From contig NZ_SJPH01000004.1 of NCBI RefSeq assembly GCF_007859815.1, positions 429,400 through 493,399 of the forward strand: a stretch of DNA of 64,000 nucleotides, in the 5' to 3' direction. The translations under genes were made by a program, and so were the position numbers. The notes beneath the pieces were generated by a model. The model saw only the letters and a program-made list of their open reading frames with translations. It was not told the DNA's origin and searched no databases. This DNA is from Botrimarina hoheduenensis. GTDB lineage: Bacteria; Planctomycetota; Planctomycetia; Pirellulales; Lacipirellulaceae. Positions 52,029-61,198 of this stretch are shown here, piece by piece. How positions within the stretch are numbered: position 1 is the first letter of the stretch; each line of letters opens with the position of its first letter.

Positions 52029-55000
52029 GTGCTCAACGCAATCATTCGCTTTTCGCTCCACAACCGGCTGCTGGTGGTCGCCGCCGCCTTGCTGCTGTTG
52101 GGTTATGGAGGCTGGCAGGCGACGCAGCTACCGATCGATGTCTTCCCAAATCTCAATCGGCCTCGCGTCGTGGTGATGACCGAGGCTCACGGACTGGCGC
52201 CTGAAGAAGTCGAGACCTTGGTCACCTTCCCGATCGAGACCGTGTTGAACGGCGCCACGGGGGTGCAGGCGGTACGGACCTCATCGGGCATCGGCCTGTC
52301 GGTGGTCTATGTCGAGTTTGATTGGGGCACGAACATCTACAACGATCGGCAGATCGTCGCCGAACGGATGGCCCTGGCAGGCGACGTCCTCCCACCCGAC
52401 GTCTCTCCCCAATTGATGCCCATCTCCTCGATCATGGGCCAGATCATGATCGCCGGCATGACCGCCGGCGAAGAGACCTCGCCGATGGAGCTGCGCACCC
52501 TCGCCGACTGGGTCGTCAGGCAGCGGCTACTGACGATACCGGGAGTTTCCCAGGTGATTGTCATGGGCGGCGATCGCAAGCAGTTCCAGGTACTCGTCGA
52601 TCCTGATTCGTTGCTCCGCTACGGGGTGACGCTGCACGAAGTCAAGCAGGCGATCGCCGACAGCAACCAGAACACCGCTGGGGGCTACCTTGATGAGCAA
52701 GGCCCGAACGAGTTCCTCGTGCGTTCGCTTGGGCGTGTCTCGTCGGCCGACGAAATCGGGGACATCGTGGTCCGACAACGGGACCGTCAGTCGATCACGC
52801 TCTCACAAATCGCCCGCATCACCGAGGGGGCCCAGGTCAAACGAGGGGACAGCTCGGCGTTCGCTCGCAACGTGGAAGGAGAAATGGTGGGCGGCCGCTC
52901 GGTCGTGCTGACCATCCTCAAGCAACCCCAGGCCGATACTCGCGCGGTCACCAACCTGGTGACCGAGGCCTTGGAGGAGATGAGCGACTCGCTGCCCAGC
53001 GACGTACGGCTGCTGCCCGAACTCTACCAGCAGAAGGAGTTCATCGACCTCGCGATCGAGAATGTGGTCGAGGCGCTCCGCGACGGAGCGATTCTCGTCG
53101 TCATCATCCTCTTTCTGTTCCTGATGAATATCCGCACCACCTTGATCACGCTGACGGCCATCCCGCTGTCAATCGTGATCACGGCCATGGTCTTCGCCGT
53201 GTTTGGGCTATCGGTGAACACGATGACCCTCGGCGGGCTCGCCGTCGCCATTGGTGAACTCGTTGACGACGCAATCGTCGATGTCGAGAACATCTTCCGT
53301 CGCCTGCGAGAGAACCGGAACAAGGAGCACCCAAAGTACCCCTTGCTGGTCGTTTTTCAGGCGAGCGTCGAGATCCGCAACTCGATCGTCTACGGCACGC
53401 TGATCGTGATGATCGTCTTCGTGCCGCTCTTCGCACTCTCGGGTATGGAAGGCCGACTCTTCTCACCACTGGGGGTGTCGTACATCGTCTCCATCGCGTC
53501 CTCGCTGTTGGTGTCTCTCACCGTGACACCCGTACTCAGCTTCTGGCTGCTACGCGGGAAAGTGACCGAAGGCGAAGAGCGGGACAGCTTGCTGTTGCGT
53601 GGCCTCAAGGCGATTGCCGATGCCGTGATACGGTTCAGCTTGCGGCTCTCTTGGCCGATCCTAGCCGCCGCAGCGACTGCCGTCGTCGTCTCGGGTTGGG
53701 CCGTCCTGCGATTGGAGAGTGATTTCCTCCCGCCGTTCAATGAGGGCGCGGTCCAGATCAACGTCATCCTGCCTCCCGGCACCTCGTTGGCGATGTCCAA
53801 CGAGGTTGCCGGTCGCGTTGAACAGCGACTTGCGCAGATCGACGACCTCCTCGCCTTCGTGCGGAAAACGGGTCGGGCCGAACTGGACGAACACGCCGAG
53901 GGGGTCAATGTCTCGGAGTTCGTGGCAACCGTTGACCCAAGCACCGCGCGCTCGCGCGAAGAAGTGATCGAAGAGATCAGCGAAGCACTGGCTGATATCC
54001 CCGGTATCGTCACCGCAGTCGAACAGCCCCTCGCCCACTTGATCTCACACATGCTCTCCGGCGTGAAAGCCCAGATCGCTATCAAGCTCTTCGGCGACGA
54101 TCTGGATGAGCTGCGCCGGCAAGCCCAGGGCATGGAGGCCGCTATCCAGGACGTCGAGGGCGTCCGCGACCTGCAGGTCGAACAACAAGTCATCATCCCC
54201 CAGCTGCGGATCGAAGCGGACGGCAAGAAACTCAAGGCATTCGGCCTACGGCGTAGCGACGTTAATCAGTTCGTCGAAACCGCGATGCAAGGGGAAGTCA
54301 TCTCTCAAGTGCTCGACGGACAACGCACGTTCGATCTGATGGTGCGTCTTGGAGAAGAGTTCCGAGAAGACCTGGACGCGCTCAAGCGACTCCAGATCGA
54401 CCTGCCCGACGGGGGGAGCGTGAAGCTCGAGGACGTGGCTCGCATCTACAAAGCCGGGGGACCCAACACGGTCAATCGAGAGCAGGTGCGTCGCAGGATC
54501 GTTGTCCAATGCAATGTGTCGGGCCGCGGCCTGGTTGATGTGGTCAACGACATCAAGGAACGGCTAGAGCCGATCCGCGCGGAACTCCCAGCCGGCTACT
54601 TCGTCGAGTTTAGCGGCCAATTTGAGAGCCAACAGTCGGCGTCCAGGATGATCTCGATTCTCTTCGTGGTTTCTCTACTGGGCATGTTCCTGGTGCTCTA
54701 CAAGATGTTTCGTTCGGCCAACCTCGCCTTGCAAGTCATGGTCGCCCTGCCGATGGCGTTCATCGGAAGCGTCGCGTCGCTCTACCTGACCGGCCAGACG
54801 CTAACGATCGCCAGCATGGTCGGCTTCATTTCTTTGTGTGGCATTGCCTCTCGCAATGGCATCTTGCTGATCAACCACTACCTGCACCTCGTGAAATACG
54901 AGGGCGAGGGCTGGACCCGCGACATGGTCATCCGCGCCGGCAAGGATCGCTTGGCCCCCGTCCTGATGACCGCCCTCACTTCCGGCATCGGATTGGTCCC

Positions 55001-55208
55001 GCTGGCGCTTTCGGCGGGAGAGCCAGGCAAAGAGATCCTCTACCCGGTCGCCACCGTCATCATCGGAGGACTCATCACAAGCACGCTCTTGGAGTTCTTG
55101 GTGCGACCGGCCCTGTTCTGGACGACGGGCATGAAAGCAGCCCGCGCCGTCGTAGAGTCCTCCCACGAGCAAGTCGAGCTGATTGAAGAGGAAGAACTCG
55201 CTGCGTAG
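52029..55208 (+). CDS. CusA/CzcA-type heavy-metal RND efflux pump
   Basis: 1059 residues, GTG start at 52029. Family features: TQLPIDVFPNLNRPRVVVMTEA, ATGVQAVRTSSGIGLSVVYVEFDWGTNIYNDRQ, transmembrane helix 4 with AVAIGELVDDAIVDVENIFRR (acidic residues for proton transfer), helix pairs at about 340-500 and 860-1030, and RPALFWTTG at the end. Length fits the heavy-metal efflux (HME) class. With the adaptor and a TolC-type protein it should expel metal ions (Cu/Ag or divalent cations) across both membranes. The substrate cannot be decided from motifs I can see. Confidence 0.9.
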   Translation: MLNAIIRFSLHNRLLVVAAALLLLGYGGWQATQLPIDVFPNLNRPRVVVMTEAHGLAPEEVETLVTFPIETVLNGATGVQAVRTSSGIGLSVVYVEFDWGTNIYNDRQIVAERMALAGDVLPPDVSPQLMPISSIMGQIMIAGMTAGEETSPMELRTLADWVVRQRLLTIPGVSQVIVMGGDRKQFQVLVDPDSLLRYGVTLHEVKQAIADSNQNTAGGYLDEQGPNEFLVRSLGRVSSADEIGDIVVRQRDRQSITLSQIARITEGAQVKRGDSSAFARNVEGEMVGGRSVVLTILKQPQADTRAVTNLVTEALEEMSDSLPSDVRLLPELYQQKEFIDLAIENVVEALRDGAILVVIILFLFLMNIRTTLITLTAIPLSIVITAMVFAVFGLSVNTMTLGGLAVAIGELVDDAIVDVENIFRRLRENRNKEHPKYPLLVVFQASVEIRNSIVYGTLIVMIVFVPLFALSGMEGRLFSPLGVSYIVSIASSLLVSLTVTPVLSFWLLRGKVTEGEERDSLLLRGLKAIADAVIRFSLRLSWPILAAAATAVVVSGWAVLRLESDFLPPFNEGAVQINVILPPGTSLAMSNEVAGRVEQRLAQIDDLLAFVRKTGRAELDEHAEGVNVSEFVATVDPSTARSREEVIEEISEALADIPGIVTAVEQPLAHLISHMLSGVKAQIAIKLFGDDLDELRRQAQGMEAAIQDVEGVRDLQVEQQVIIPQLRIEADGKKLKAFGLRRSDVNQFVETAMQGEVISQVLDGQRTFDLMVRLGEEFREDLDALKRLQIDLPDGGSVKLEDVARIYKAGGPNTVNREQVRRRIVVQCNVSGRGLVDVVNDIKERLEPIRAELPAGYFVEFSGQFESQQSASRMISILFVVSLLGMFLVLYKMFRSANLALQVMVALPMAFIGSVASLYLTGQTLTIASMVGFISLCGIASRNGILLINHYLHLVKYEGEGWTRDMVIRAGKDRLAPVLMTALTSGIGLVPLALSAGEPGKEILYPVATVIIGGLITSTLLEFLVRPALFWTTGMKAARAVVESSHEQVELIEEEELAA

Positions 55209-55273
55209 GCGGGTAAGGCTATCCCAATCCGGCGTCGCACGACGCCCCCCCCACACCAAAAATTGAAAGTTCT

Positions 55274-55798
55274 ATGAAAGCACTATGTCGCTTCGCCCAA
55301 CTGGCGGTTGCCTTGGGTTCCTGCGTAGCCGTCAGCGCCCTCGTTGGTTGCGATAGCTCGCAAAACAGCGGACCCGTGTCGCCAGCCGCGCCGGTAGGCG
55401 TTAGTCAGGCCGATCACCCGACAGAAGGCCCCCACCATGGGAGTCTGATCGAACTCGGCGCCGAGGAGTACCACGCCGAGCTTGTTCATGACGACGCCGC
55501 GGCGACGGTCACGGTCTACCTGCTCGACTCGGAGGCGAAGGTCTCGGTCCCGATCGATGCCAAAGAAATCCAGATCAACCTGAGCCACGACGGTCAAGCC
55601 GAGCAGTTTACGCTTGCAGCCAGCCCAGAGGCGAGCGACCCGGCTGGCAGCGCATCGAAGTTTTTCTCGGGCGATGCGGAACTCGCCGAAGACCTCGACC
55701 ACGAGGAAGCACAAGCCCAGTTGGTCGTGTCGATTGGGGGTAAGCAGTACCGTGGCGCCATTCAGCACGATCACGACGACGAAGAGCACGACCATTGA
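55274..55798 (+). CDS. His-rich lipoprotein
   Basis: 174 residues, ATG 55274. Lipobox VSALVGC (Cys about residue 26). The mature part has a HPTEGPHHGSLIELGAEEYHAEL motif and ends in HDHDDEEHDH. The middle (TVYLLDSEAKVSVPIDAKEIQINL) is beta-rich. It is common next to RND metal pumps in planctomycetes and probably binds metal in the periplasm. Confidence 0.65.
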   Translation: MKALCRFAQLAVALGSCVAVSALVGCDSSQNSGPVSPAAPVGVSQADHPTEGPHHGSLIELGAEEYHAELVHDDAAATVTVYLLDSEAKVSVPIDAKEIQINLSHDGQAEQFTLAASPEASDPAGSASKFFSGDAELAEDLDHEEAQAQLVVSIGGKQYRGAIQHDHDDEEHDH

Positions 55799-55918
55799 TC
55801 CCCACTCGCCAGAAACGACATCGATTTCAGCGGGAAAGCGAAGTCTTGGCGCGTTCCTCGCACGCGTCGCAGCATTCGCTTTCCCGCGCTTTATCATCAG
55901 GATGAACGAGGCGGAGTA

Positions 55919-57406
55919 ATGACGATGGAATCACGGACGGCTGCCAGAACGATCGCTGTGCTATGGCCGGCCGCACTGGTGGCGACGACGATTGCCCACC
56001 TTGCTACGGCCACAGAAACCCAAAGGCAAGCCGCTGATCGGGAGCCTTCCCACGCCAAAGAACTGTCGCAAGAATTCCGTGCCGCAGCGCAGCGTGTGAT
56101 GCCATCGGTTGTGCTTATCGAATCGCTTCGAGGTCCCAGAGCAACACCGCAGTGGCGTCGACTCCAGCAGCGACGCAACCGCCACCTCACTCGAAGCGAG
56201 GTGCTGACGGAAGACGACCCGTCGAATCCTCGCGACGAACGGGGCTCGGGGATCATCATTGACGGTTCAGGCGTCATCCTTACCTGTCATCACGTCGTCG
56301 CGGGAGCCGACGTGATCTTCGTTACCTTGTCCGATGGTCGTCGTTTTGAGCCAATCGATGTCCGCTCAGAACCCGATCGGGACCTCGCCATCCTTCGGAT
56401 CAATACCGATGGCCAACTGCCCGCAGCACGCCTGGGGGACTCCGACGGATTGCAGCTAGGCGACTGGGTGGTCTCGGTTGGCAATCCCTATGGCTTGGAA
56501 CGGTCGATTAGCACGGGGACGGTGTCTGCAACCGACCGCGACACCTCACTGAGTCCCGCACCCCTGATCCAAAGCGACGCGTCGTCGAATCCGGGTAGTT
56601 CGGGCGGAGCCCTCGCCAACCTTGAAGGAGAGGTCGTCGGCGTGCTAGCCGGCAGTCTCGGCGTGGACGCCGGGTTCCAGGGGGTCAGTTTGGCTGTTCC
56701 GATCAATGGCGCCAGACAGGTAGCGGAGGAACTCTCGAAGCGAGGTACCCGCGTCCATGGCTACTTGGGGTGCGACCTGCAGCCGCTTTCGCCAAGGACG
56801 TCCCAAAAACTCGAGCTGCCCCGCGAAGGCGGCCTTTACGTGCTGTACGTGGCGGAAGAGACGCCGGCCGCCAGGGCGAAACTGCTGGTGGGCGACCTCA
56901 TCACGCACTTCGACGGGGAACCGATCGACGAGCAACACCCCTTCAAGAAAATCTTTGATGACGTTGAACCAGGCGAAGCGCACCGACTGTTGGTGTTCCG
57001 TGAGGGACGCACTCGACACATCAGCATCACGATCGACAGACGCCCTGGAGCCAACTCCCTCACACCGCCCCACCCCCCAGAGCATAAGCACGTTCCGTCA
57101 CAGCCGTTCTGCAAACGTTTTGGGCTGTGCGTCGATGCCTTGCTCCCGGAAGTTGCCTCCCAACTGGGCTACGACGCCGACGCGACGGGAGCGTTGATCG
57201 CCGGTGTCGAAACTGGCGGGGCGGCCTACAAAGACGGGATCGCGGCAGGGATGCTTGTGCTGCGAGTAAACGAACATGAGATCCGTACGTCGGCAGACTT
57301 CGCTCGTGTGACGTCGATGGTCCCACCCGAGAAGCCCGTGCTGATGCTTATCAAATCGCCTGACAAGCGGTATCTCACGATCCTTGCGAACCAAGAAACG
57401 CGGTAG
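55919..57406 (+). CDS. HtrA/DegP-type serine protease with two PDZ domains
   Basis: 495 residues, ATG 55919, signal-like N-terminus. Catalytic His in TCHHVVAGAD, Asp in EPDRDLAILRI, Ser in SSNPGSSGGALANLEG, in family order. Two PDZ-type domains follow (HGYLGCDLQPLSP to about residue 370; FGLCVDALLPEVAS to the end), separated by a Pro/His linker (PPHPPEHKHVPSQP). It degrades or refolds misfolded envelope proteins. Its position beside metal pumps suggests protection against metal-damaged proteins. Confidence 0.85.
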   Translation: MTMESRTAARTIAVLWPAALVATTIAHLATATETQRQAADREPSHAKELSQEFRAAAQRVMPSVVLIESLRGPRATPQWRRLQQRRNRHLTRSEVLTEDDPSNPRDERGSGIIIDGSGVILTCHHVVAGADVIFVTLSDGRRFEPIDVRSEPDRDLAILRINTDGQLPAARLGDSDGLQLGDWVVSVGNPYGLERSISTGTVSATDRDTSLSPAPLIQSDASSNPGSSGGALANLEGEVVGVLAGSLGVDAGFQGVSLAVPINGARQVAEELSKRGTRVHGYLGCDLQPLSPRTSQKLELPREGGLYVLYVAEETPAARAKLLVGDLITHFDGEPIDEQHPFKKIFDDVEPGEAHRLLVFREGRTRHISITIDRRPGANSLTPPHPPEHKHVPSQPFCKRFGLCVDALLPEVASQLGYDADATGALIAGVETGGAAYKDGIAAGMLVLRVNEHEIRTSADFARVTSMVPPEKPVLMLIKSPDKRYLTILANQETR

Positions 57407-57491
57407 CGCAGGGCGCGTTCGTACACCCGCCATCGCGACGCAGAGCGCACAGACAACGCGTTGGCGGCGTTATCACCAGCTGGAGTTTAGG

Positions 57492-59975
57492 ATGCAACGT
57501 AAAACGAAGATCAATCTTGCTTTCACCCTGCCCGGTGTCCCGGACGCGACTGATGCCTGTGTCCGCCGTCTGCAGGGCTTATTGGAAGCCAAGCACGGGA
57601 TCGATTCATGCCACGTTGTCGCGTCGTCAGAGCCATCGGATAGTGAAGTCTGCGTCCACTTCGATTCGGACGTGGTCACGATTGCGGAAGTTCGCGATCT
57701 ATCCCGACGCGTAGGGCTGGAACTCGTTGAGAGATACGGGCATTGGCGCGCCGACCTGCAACCGATGCACGCCGGCAAGGCGTCTGCCATCGAATCACGA
57801 CTCGGCCGGGTCAAGGGCGTGCTCGAAGTAGCCGTTTCGCCTGGCGGCACGTTACGTGTTGAGTTCGATCGCCAAGTCACCAGCGAGGACAGGATCGAGG
57901 AGGCGGTTGGGGAGTGGTTGGAGCAGCCGGGGCACCAAGCCGATGACCACACCGGCCACAAGCACGACGGGGAGGCCCACGAGGACGAACACGATCATTC
58001 CGCGCACGGACACGCCCACGGCGGGATCTTCGGAGCCCGCAGCGAACTCATCTTCGCCGTGCTTTGCGGCGTCTTTCTCCTGGTTGGATGGCTACTCGAG
58101 ACGGTCGCGGACGTCTCCAGCTGGCCGCCGATCGCCTGCTACGTCGCCGCCTATCTTTTCGGTGGCTACTACACCGTCACCGAAGCGATCGAGAAAATAC
58201 GGGCGGGAAGTTTCGAGATCGACCTTCTAATGGTCGTGGCTGCTGCCGGTGCGGCTTCGCTTGGCGCCTGGGCAGAGGGCTCGCTTCTGCTGTTCCTGTT
58301 CAGCATCGGCCATGCCCTGGAAGGCTACGCGATGGGCCGCGCCAAGCGGGCGATCGAAGCCCTCTCCGAACTCGCCCCACGGACCGCTCGCATTCGTCGG
58401 GATGGCCGGGAGTCGGAAGTCGACGTCGAGGAATTGCGGGTCGGGGACGTCGCCATCGTCAAGCCCGACGAGCGGCTGCCGGCCGACGGGTTTGTTATCC
58501 GCGGCGAAACAAGCATCGACCAAGCCTCAATCACCGGTGAAAGCGCGCCCGTTGACAAGCTACCGGTCGCCGATCGGGAGTCTGCCGCCGCCGACCCGGA
58601 AGGCGTCGCTTCCGACCACCGGGTGTTCGCGGGCACGATCAATCAAGCGGGGTCGATCGAGGTCCACGTGACCAAGACCGCCGCCGAGAACACGCTCGCT
58701 CGTGTCGTCACGATGGTCAACGAAGCGGAGACACGCACTTCGCCAACCCAGAAGCTCACGAAGCGGTTTGAGCGCTACTTTGTGCCCGCGGTGATCGCCA
58801 CCGTTGTGCTGCTCCTCTTCGCACCACTCGTTCTCGATGAAGCCTTCAGCGACTCCTTTTATCGTGCGATGGCGGTCTTGGTCGCAGCTAGCCCTTGCGC
58901 CTTGGCGATCGCAACACCGAGCGCGGTACTGAGCGGTGTGGCCCGAGCGGCGCGTGGTGGTGTGCTCGTAAAGGGGGGCGGCCCTTTGGAAAGTCTCGGC
59001 CGCTTGGACGCGATCGCCTTCGACAAGACAGGCACCCTGACCGAAGGCAAGCCTCGCATGACGGATGTGCGACCCGCGGACGGTGTAAGTAAAAAGGAGC
59101 TTCTGCGTATCGCCATCGCCGTGGAAGACCTCAGCAAGCATCCGCTCGCCAAAGCCGTCGTTCGTGACGGAACAGCAATGTTGGAAGCAAAGAGCAATGG
59201 CCTACCTAAGGCGACGAATCTTAAGAGTATCACCGGCCGCGGGGTTCAGGCAGAAGTGGATGGGAGAACTGCTTTCATAGGCAAAGACGAGTTGTTCTCG
59301 GAGGTTGACGGCCCGTCTCTTCCCGATTCGATCCGCTCGACCGTCGAGTCATTGGAGAGCGAGGGACGCACTACGATGATCGTGCGGTATGACGACCGCT
59401 ACCTCGGCGTTATTGGGCTCATGGATACACCACGTGAAGCGGCCCAACGAACCATCACGCGGCTCCGAGAACTCGGCGTCAAGCGAATGATCATGATTTC
59501 CGGAGACAACCAGCAGGTCGCCGATGCGGTCGCCAAAGCGGTTGGCATCGATGAGGCGCGAGGCGACTTGATGCCCGAGGACAAGGTCGAAGAGATCAAG
59601 AAGCTCAATAGCGTCGCCGGGGTGGCCATGGTCGGCGATGGGGTCAACGACGCACCGGCGATGGCGTCCGCATCGGTTGGTATCGCGATGGGAGCAGCCG
59701 GTAGCGACGTCGCCCTTGAAACGGCCGATGTCGCGTTGATGGCGGACAATCTCGATCATCTGCCATTGGCAATCGGACTGAGCCGTGCCACTCGACGCAT
59801 CATCCGCCAGAATCTGTGGATGAGCCTCGGCATGGTCGCCTTTCTCGTGCCAGCAACGATCTTCGGTCTCAACATCGGCCCGGCGGTAGCGCTCCACGAA
59901 GGCTCGACGCTTGTCGTTGTGTTCAACGCACTCCGCCTGCTCGCCTACGCATCACCATCTACCGACGGGAGCTAG
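57492..59975 (+). CDS. P1B-type heavy-metal ATPase (P1B-4-like)
   Basis: 827 residues from ATG 57492 (MQRKTKINLAFTLPG), ribosome site GGAG. Two HMA-like folds at the N-terminus lack the CxxC (GVPDATDACV; a second at about 95-140). A His/Asp-rich linker follows (DDHTGHKHDGEAHEDEHDH and more). Catalytic set: SPC motif in ASPCALAIATP, TGES, DKTGTLT phosphorylation site, SKHPLAKAV (HP), GDGVNDAP. The last helix has HEGSTLVVVFNAL, and SPC plus HEGxT is typical of subgroup P1B-4 (Co/Zn/Fe and others). It exports metal from the cytoplasm. Confidence 0.85.
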   Translation: MQRKTKINLAFTLPGVPDATDACVRRLQGLLEAKHGIDSCHVVASSEPSDSEVCVHFDSDVVTIAEVRDLSRRVGLELVERYGHWRADLQPMHAGKASAIESRLGRVKGVLEVAVSPGGTLRVEFDRQVTSEDRIEEAVGEWLEQPGHQADDHTGHKHDGEAHEDEHDHSAHGHAHGGIFGARSELIFAVLCGVFLLVGWLLETVADVSSWPPIACYVAAYLFGGYYTVTEAIEKIRAGSFEIDLLMVVAAAGAASLGAWAEGSLLLFLFSIGHALEGYAMGRAKRAIEALSELAPRTARIRRDGRESEVDVEELRVGDVAIVKPDERLPADGFVIRGETSIDQASITGESAPVDKLPVADRESAAADPEGVASDHRVFAGTINQAGSIEVHVTKTAAENTLARVVTMVNEAETRTSPTQKLTKRFERYFVPAVIATVVLLLFAPLVLDEAFSDSFYRAMAVLVAASPCALAIATPSAVLSGVARAARGGVLVKGGGPLESLGRLDAIAFDKTGTLTEGKPRMTDVRPADGVSKKELLRIAIAVEDLSKHPLAKAVVRDGTAMLEAKSNGLPKATNLKSITGRGVQAEVDGRTAFIGKDELFSEVDGPSLPDSIRSTVESLESEGRTTMIVRYDDRYLGVIGLMDTPREAAQRTITRLRELGVKRMIMISGDNQQVADAVAKAVGIDEARGDLMPEDKVEEIKKLNSVAGVAMVGDGVNDAPAMASASVGIAMGAAGSDVALETADVALMADNLDHLPLAIGLSRATRRIIRQNLWMSLGMVAFLVPATIFGLNIGPAVALHEGSTLVVVFNALRLLAYASPSTDGS

Positions 59976-59978
59976 CCA

Positions 59979-60173
59979 ATGGAAGTCAAACACATCATCC
60001 TCGGCCTGCTGGAAGCGGGCGCCTGGTACTTCTTCATCTACTACCTGCTGGACACGCTGAGAAAGCCCAATAGGAGCCCTTGGATCGCGGCGGGAGTCTT
60101 GCTGGCGCTCTTCTATCTTGGGTTCATGCTTTGCCCGTGGGTGAAGCACACGCCGGTGTGGCAGCAGCTCTAG
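59979..60173 (+). CDS. Small membrane protein of unknown function
   Basis: 64 residues, ATG 59979, 3 bp after the P-type ATPase gene. Two helices (about 6-26 and 34-52); the second contains FMLCPWVKH. Being next to the ATPase, it may assist it. No family recognised. Confidence 0.5.
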   Translation: MEVKHIILGLLEAGAWYFFIYYLLDTLRKPNRSPWIAAGVLLALFYLGFMLCPWVKHTPVWQQL

Positions 60174-60267
60174 GGACCAAACCAGCACCGTGTTCGACAC
60201 GTATGCTTGATTGGCCACCAAAGGGCCGCATTTAAGAGAACCAACGAACGGCACGAGGGAGAGTTCG

Positions 60268-61014
60268 ATGCGGCAGAAATTTGAGACCAACCTGCGTTGC
60301 CAGAAATGCTTGGCGACGATCGGCCCGCTGCTAGACGACGAGTCGGGAGTGCTTGACTGGTCCGTAGATCTTGACGATCCGAGGAAGCCCCTCACCGTGG
60401 ATCTGGCAGAAGCGTCTGCCGGGAGCCGTGTTGTTGACCTGTTGGCAGGCGCGGGCTACGAGGCGACACCGGTCGATCGAGCATCGACGGAGTCTATCGA
60501 ACCACCTAACGAGGCTGACTCGGCGTTCAAGCTAGCCAACTACAAGCCGCTCTTGCTTGTGGTCGCCTACGTGTTGGGCGCCACGGGAGTCGCCGAATCA
60601 ATCCACGGCGGTTTCGTTTGGCCGCGGGCGATGAGCTACTTCATGGGCTTCTTCTTTCTCGGATTCGCTTTCTTCAAGCTGCTCGACATCCCCGCCTTTG
60701 CGGACTCGTTCTCTAGCTACGACATCATCGCTAAACGCTCACGCGGCTACGCATTGGCGTACCCGTGGATTGAGCTTGGGCTCGGAGTCCTGTTCGTGAG
60801 TGGCGTGCTGCCGCTCGTCGCCAACGGGGTGACCGCGGTGATCATGGCCGTTGGGCTGGTCGGTATCGTGCAGGCCGTCTTCCGCAAGCAAGCCATCCAA
60901 TGCGCCTGCCTAGGCACCGTCTTCAACCTGCCGATGTCGACCGTCACGATCGTCGAGAACAGCGTCATGCTAGCGATGGCGATCACGATGCTGGCAAGGG
61001 CGGTTGGGGCCTGA
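60268..61014 (+). CDS. HMA and MauE-like membrane protein
   Basis: 248 residues from ATG 60268 with GAGAG before it. The N-terminal HMA-like domain starts RQKFETNLRCQKCLATIGPLL (CxxC present). Four or five helices follow (about 90-235) in a MauE/DoxX-like pattern, with VFRKQAIQCACLGTVFNLP, where a CxCxG group sits near a membrane boundary. Such HMA-MauE proteins are found near copper and mercury genes; they may reduce or pass metals or thiols. Confidence 0.7.
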   Translation: MRQKFETNLRCQKCLATIGPLLDDESGVLDWSVDLDDPRKPLTVDLAEASAGSRVVDLLAGAGYEATPVDRASTESIEPPNEADSAFKLANYKPLLLVVAYVLGATGVAESIHGGFVWPRAMSYFMGFFFLGFAFFKLLDIPAFADSFSSYDIIAKRSRGYALAYPWIELGLGVLFVSGVLPLVANGVTAVIMAVGLVGIVQAVFRKQAIQCACLGTVFNLPMSTVTIVENSVMLAMAITMLARAVGA

Positions 61015-61198
61015 GCTATCAGCTGGTCACTCAGACGACCAGCCGTCCGTCGAGTATTGCAGGCCGCAAACCTTCACAGCGGCGGCGCCCGGACTGATTG
61101 GAAACTGGCCACGCCGATGTACCCCCAGGGGGTACTCCGCCGATATCGGTTAGGTCGAGCCTTCCGAAAGCCAGCCCGAAAGTTAGCTCACGGTGCGT

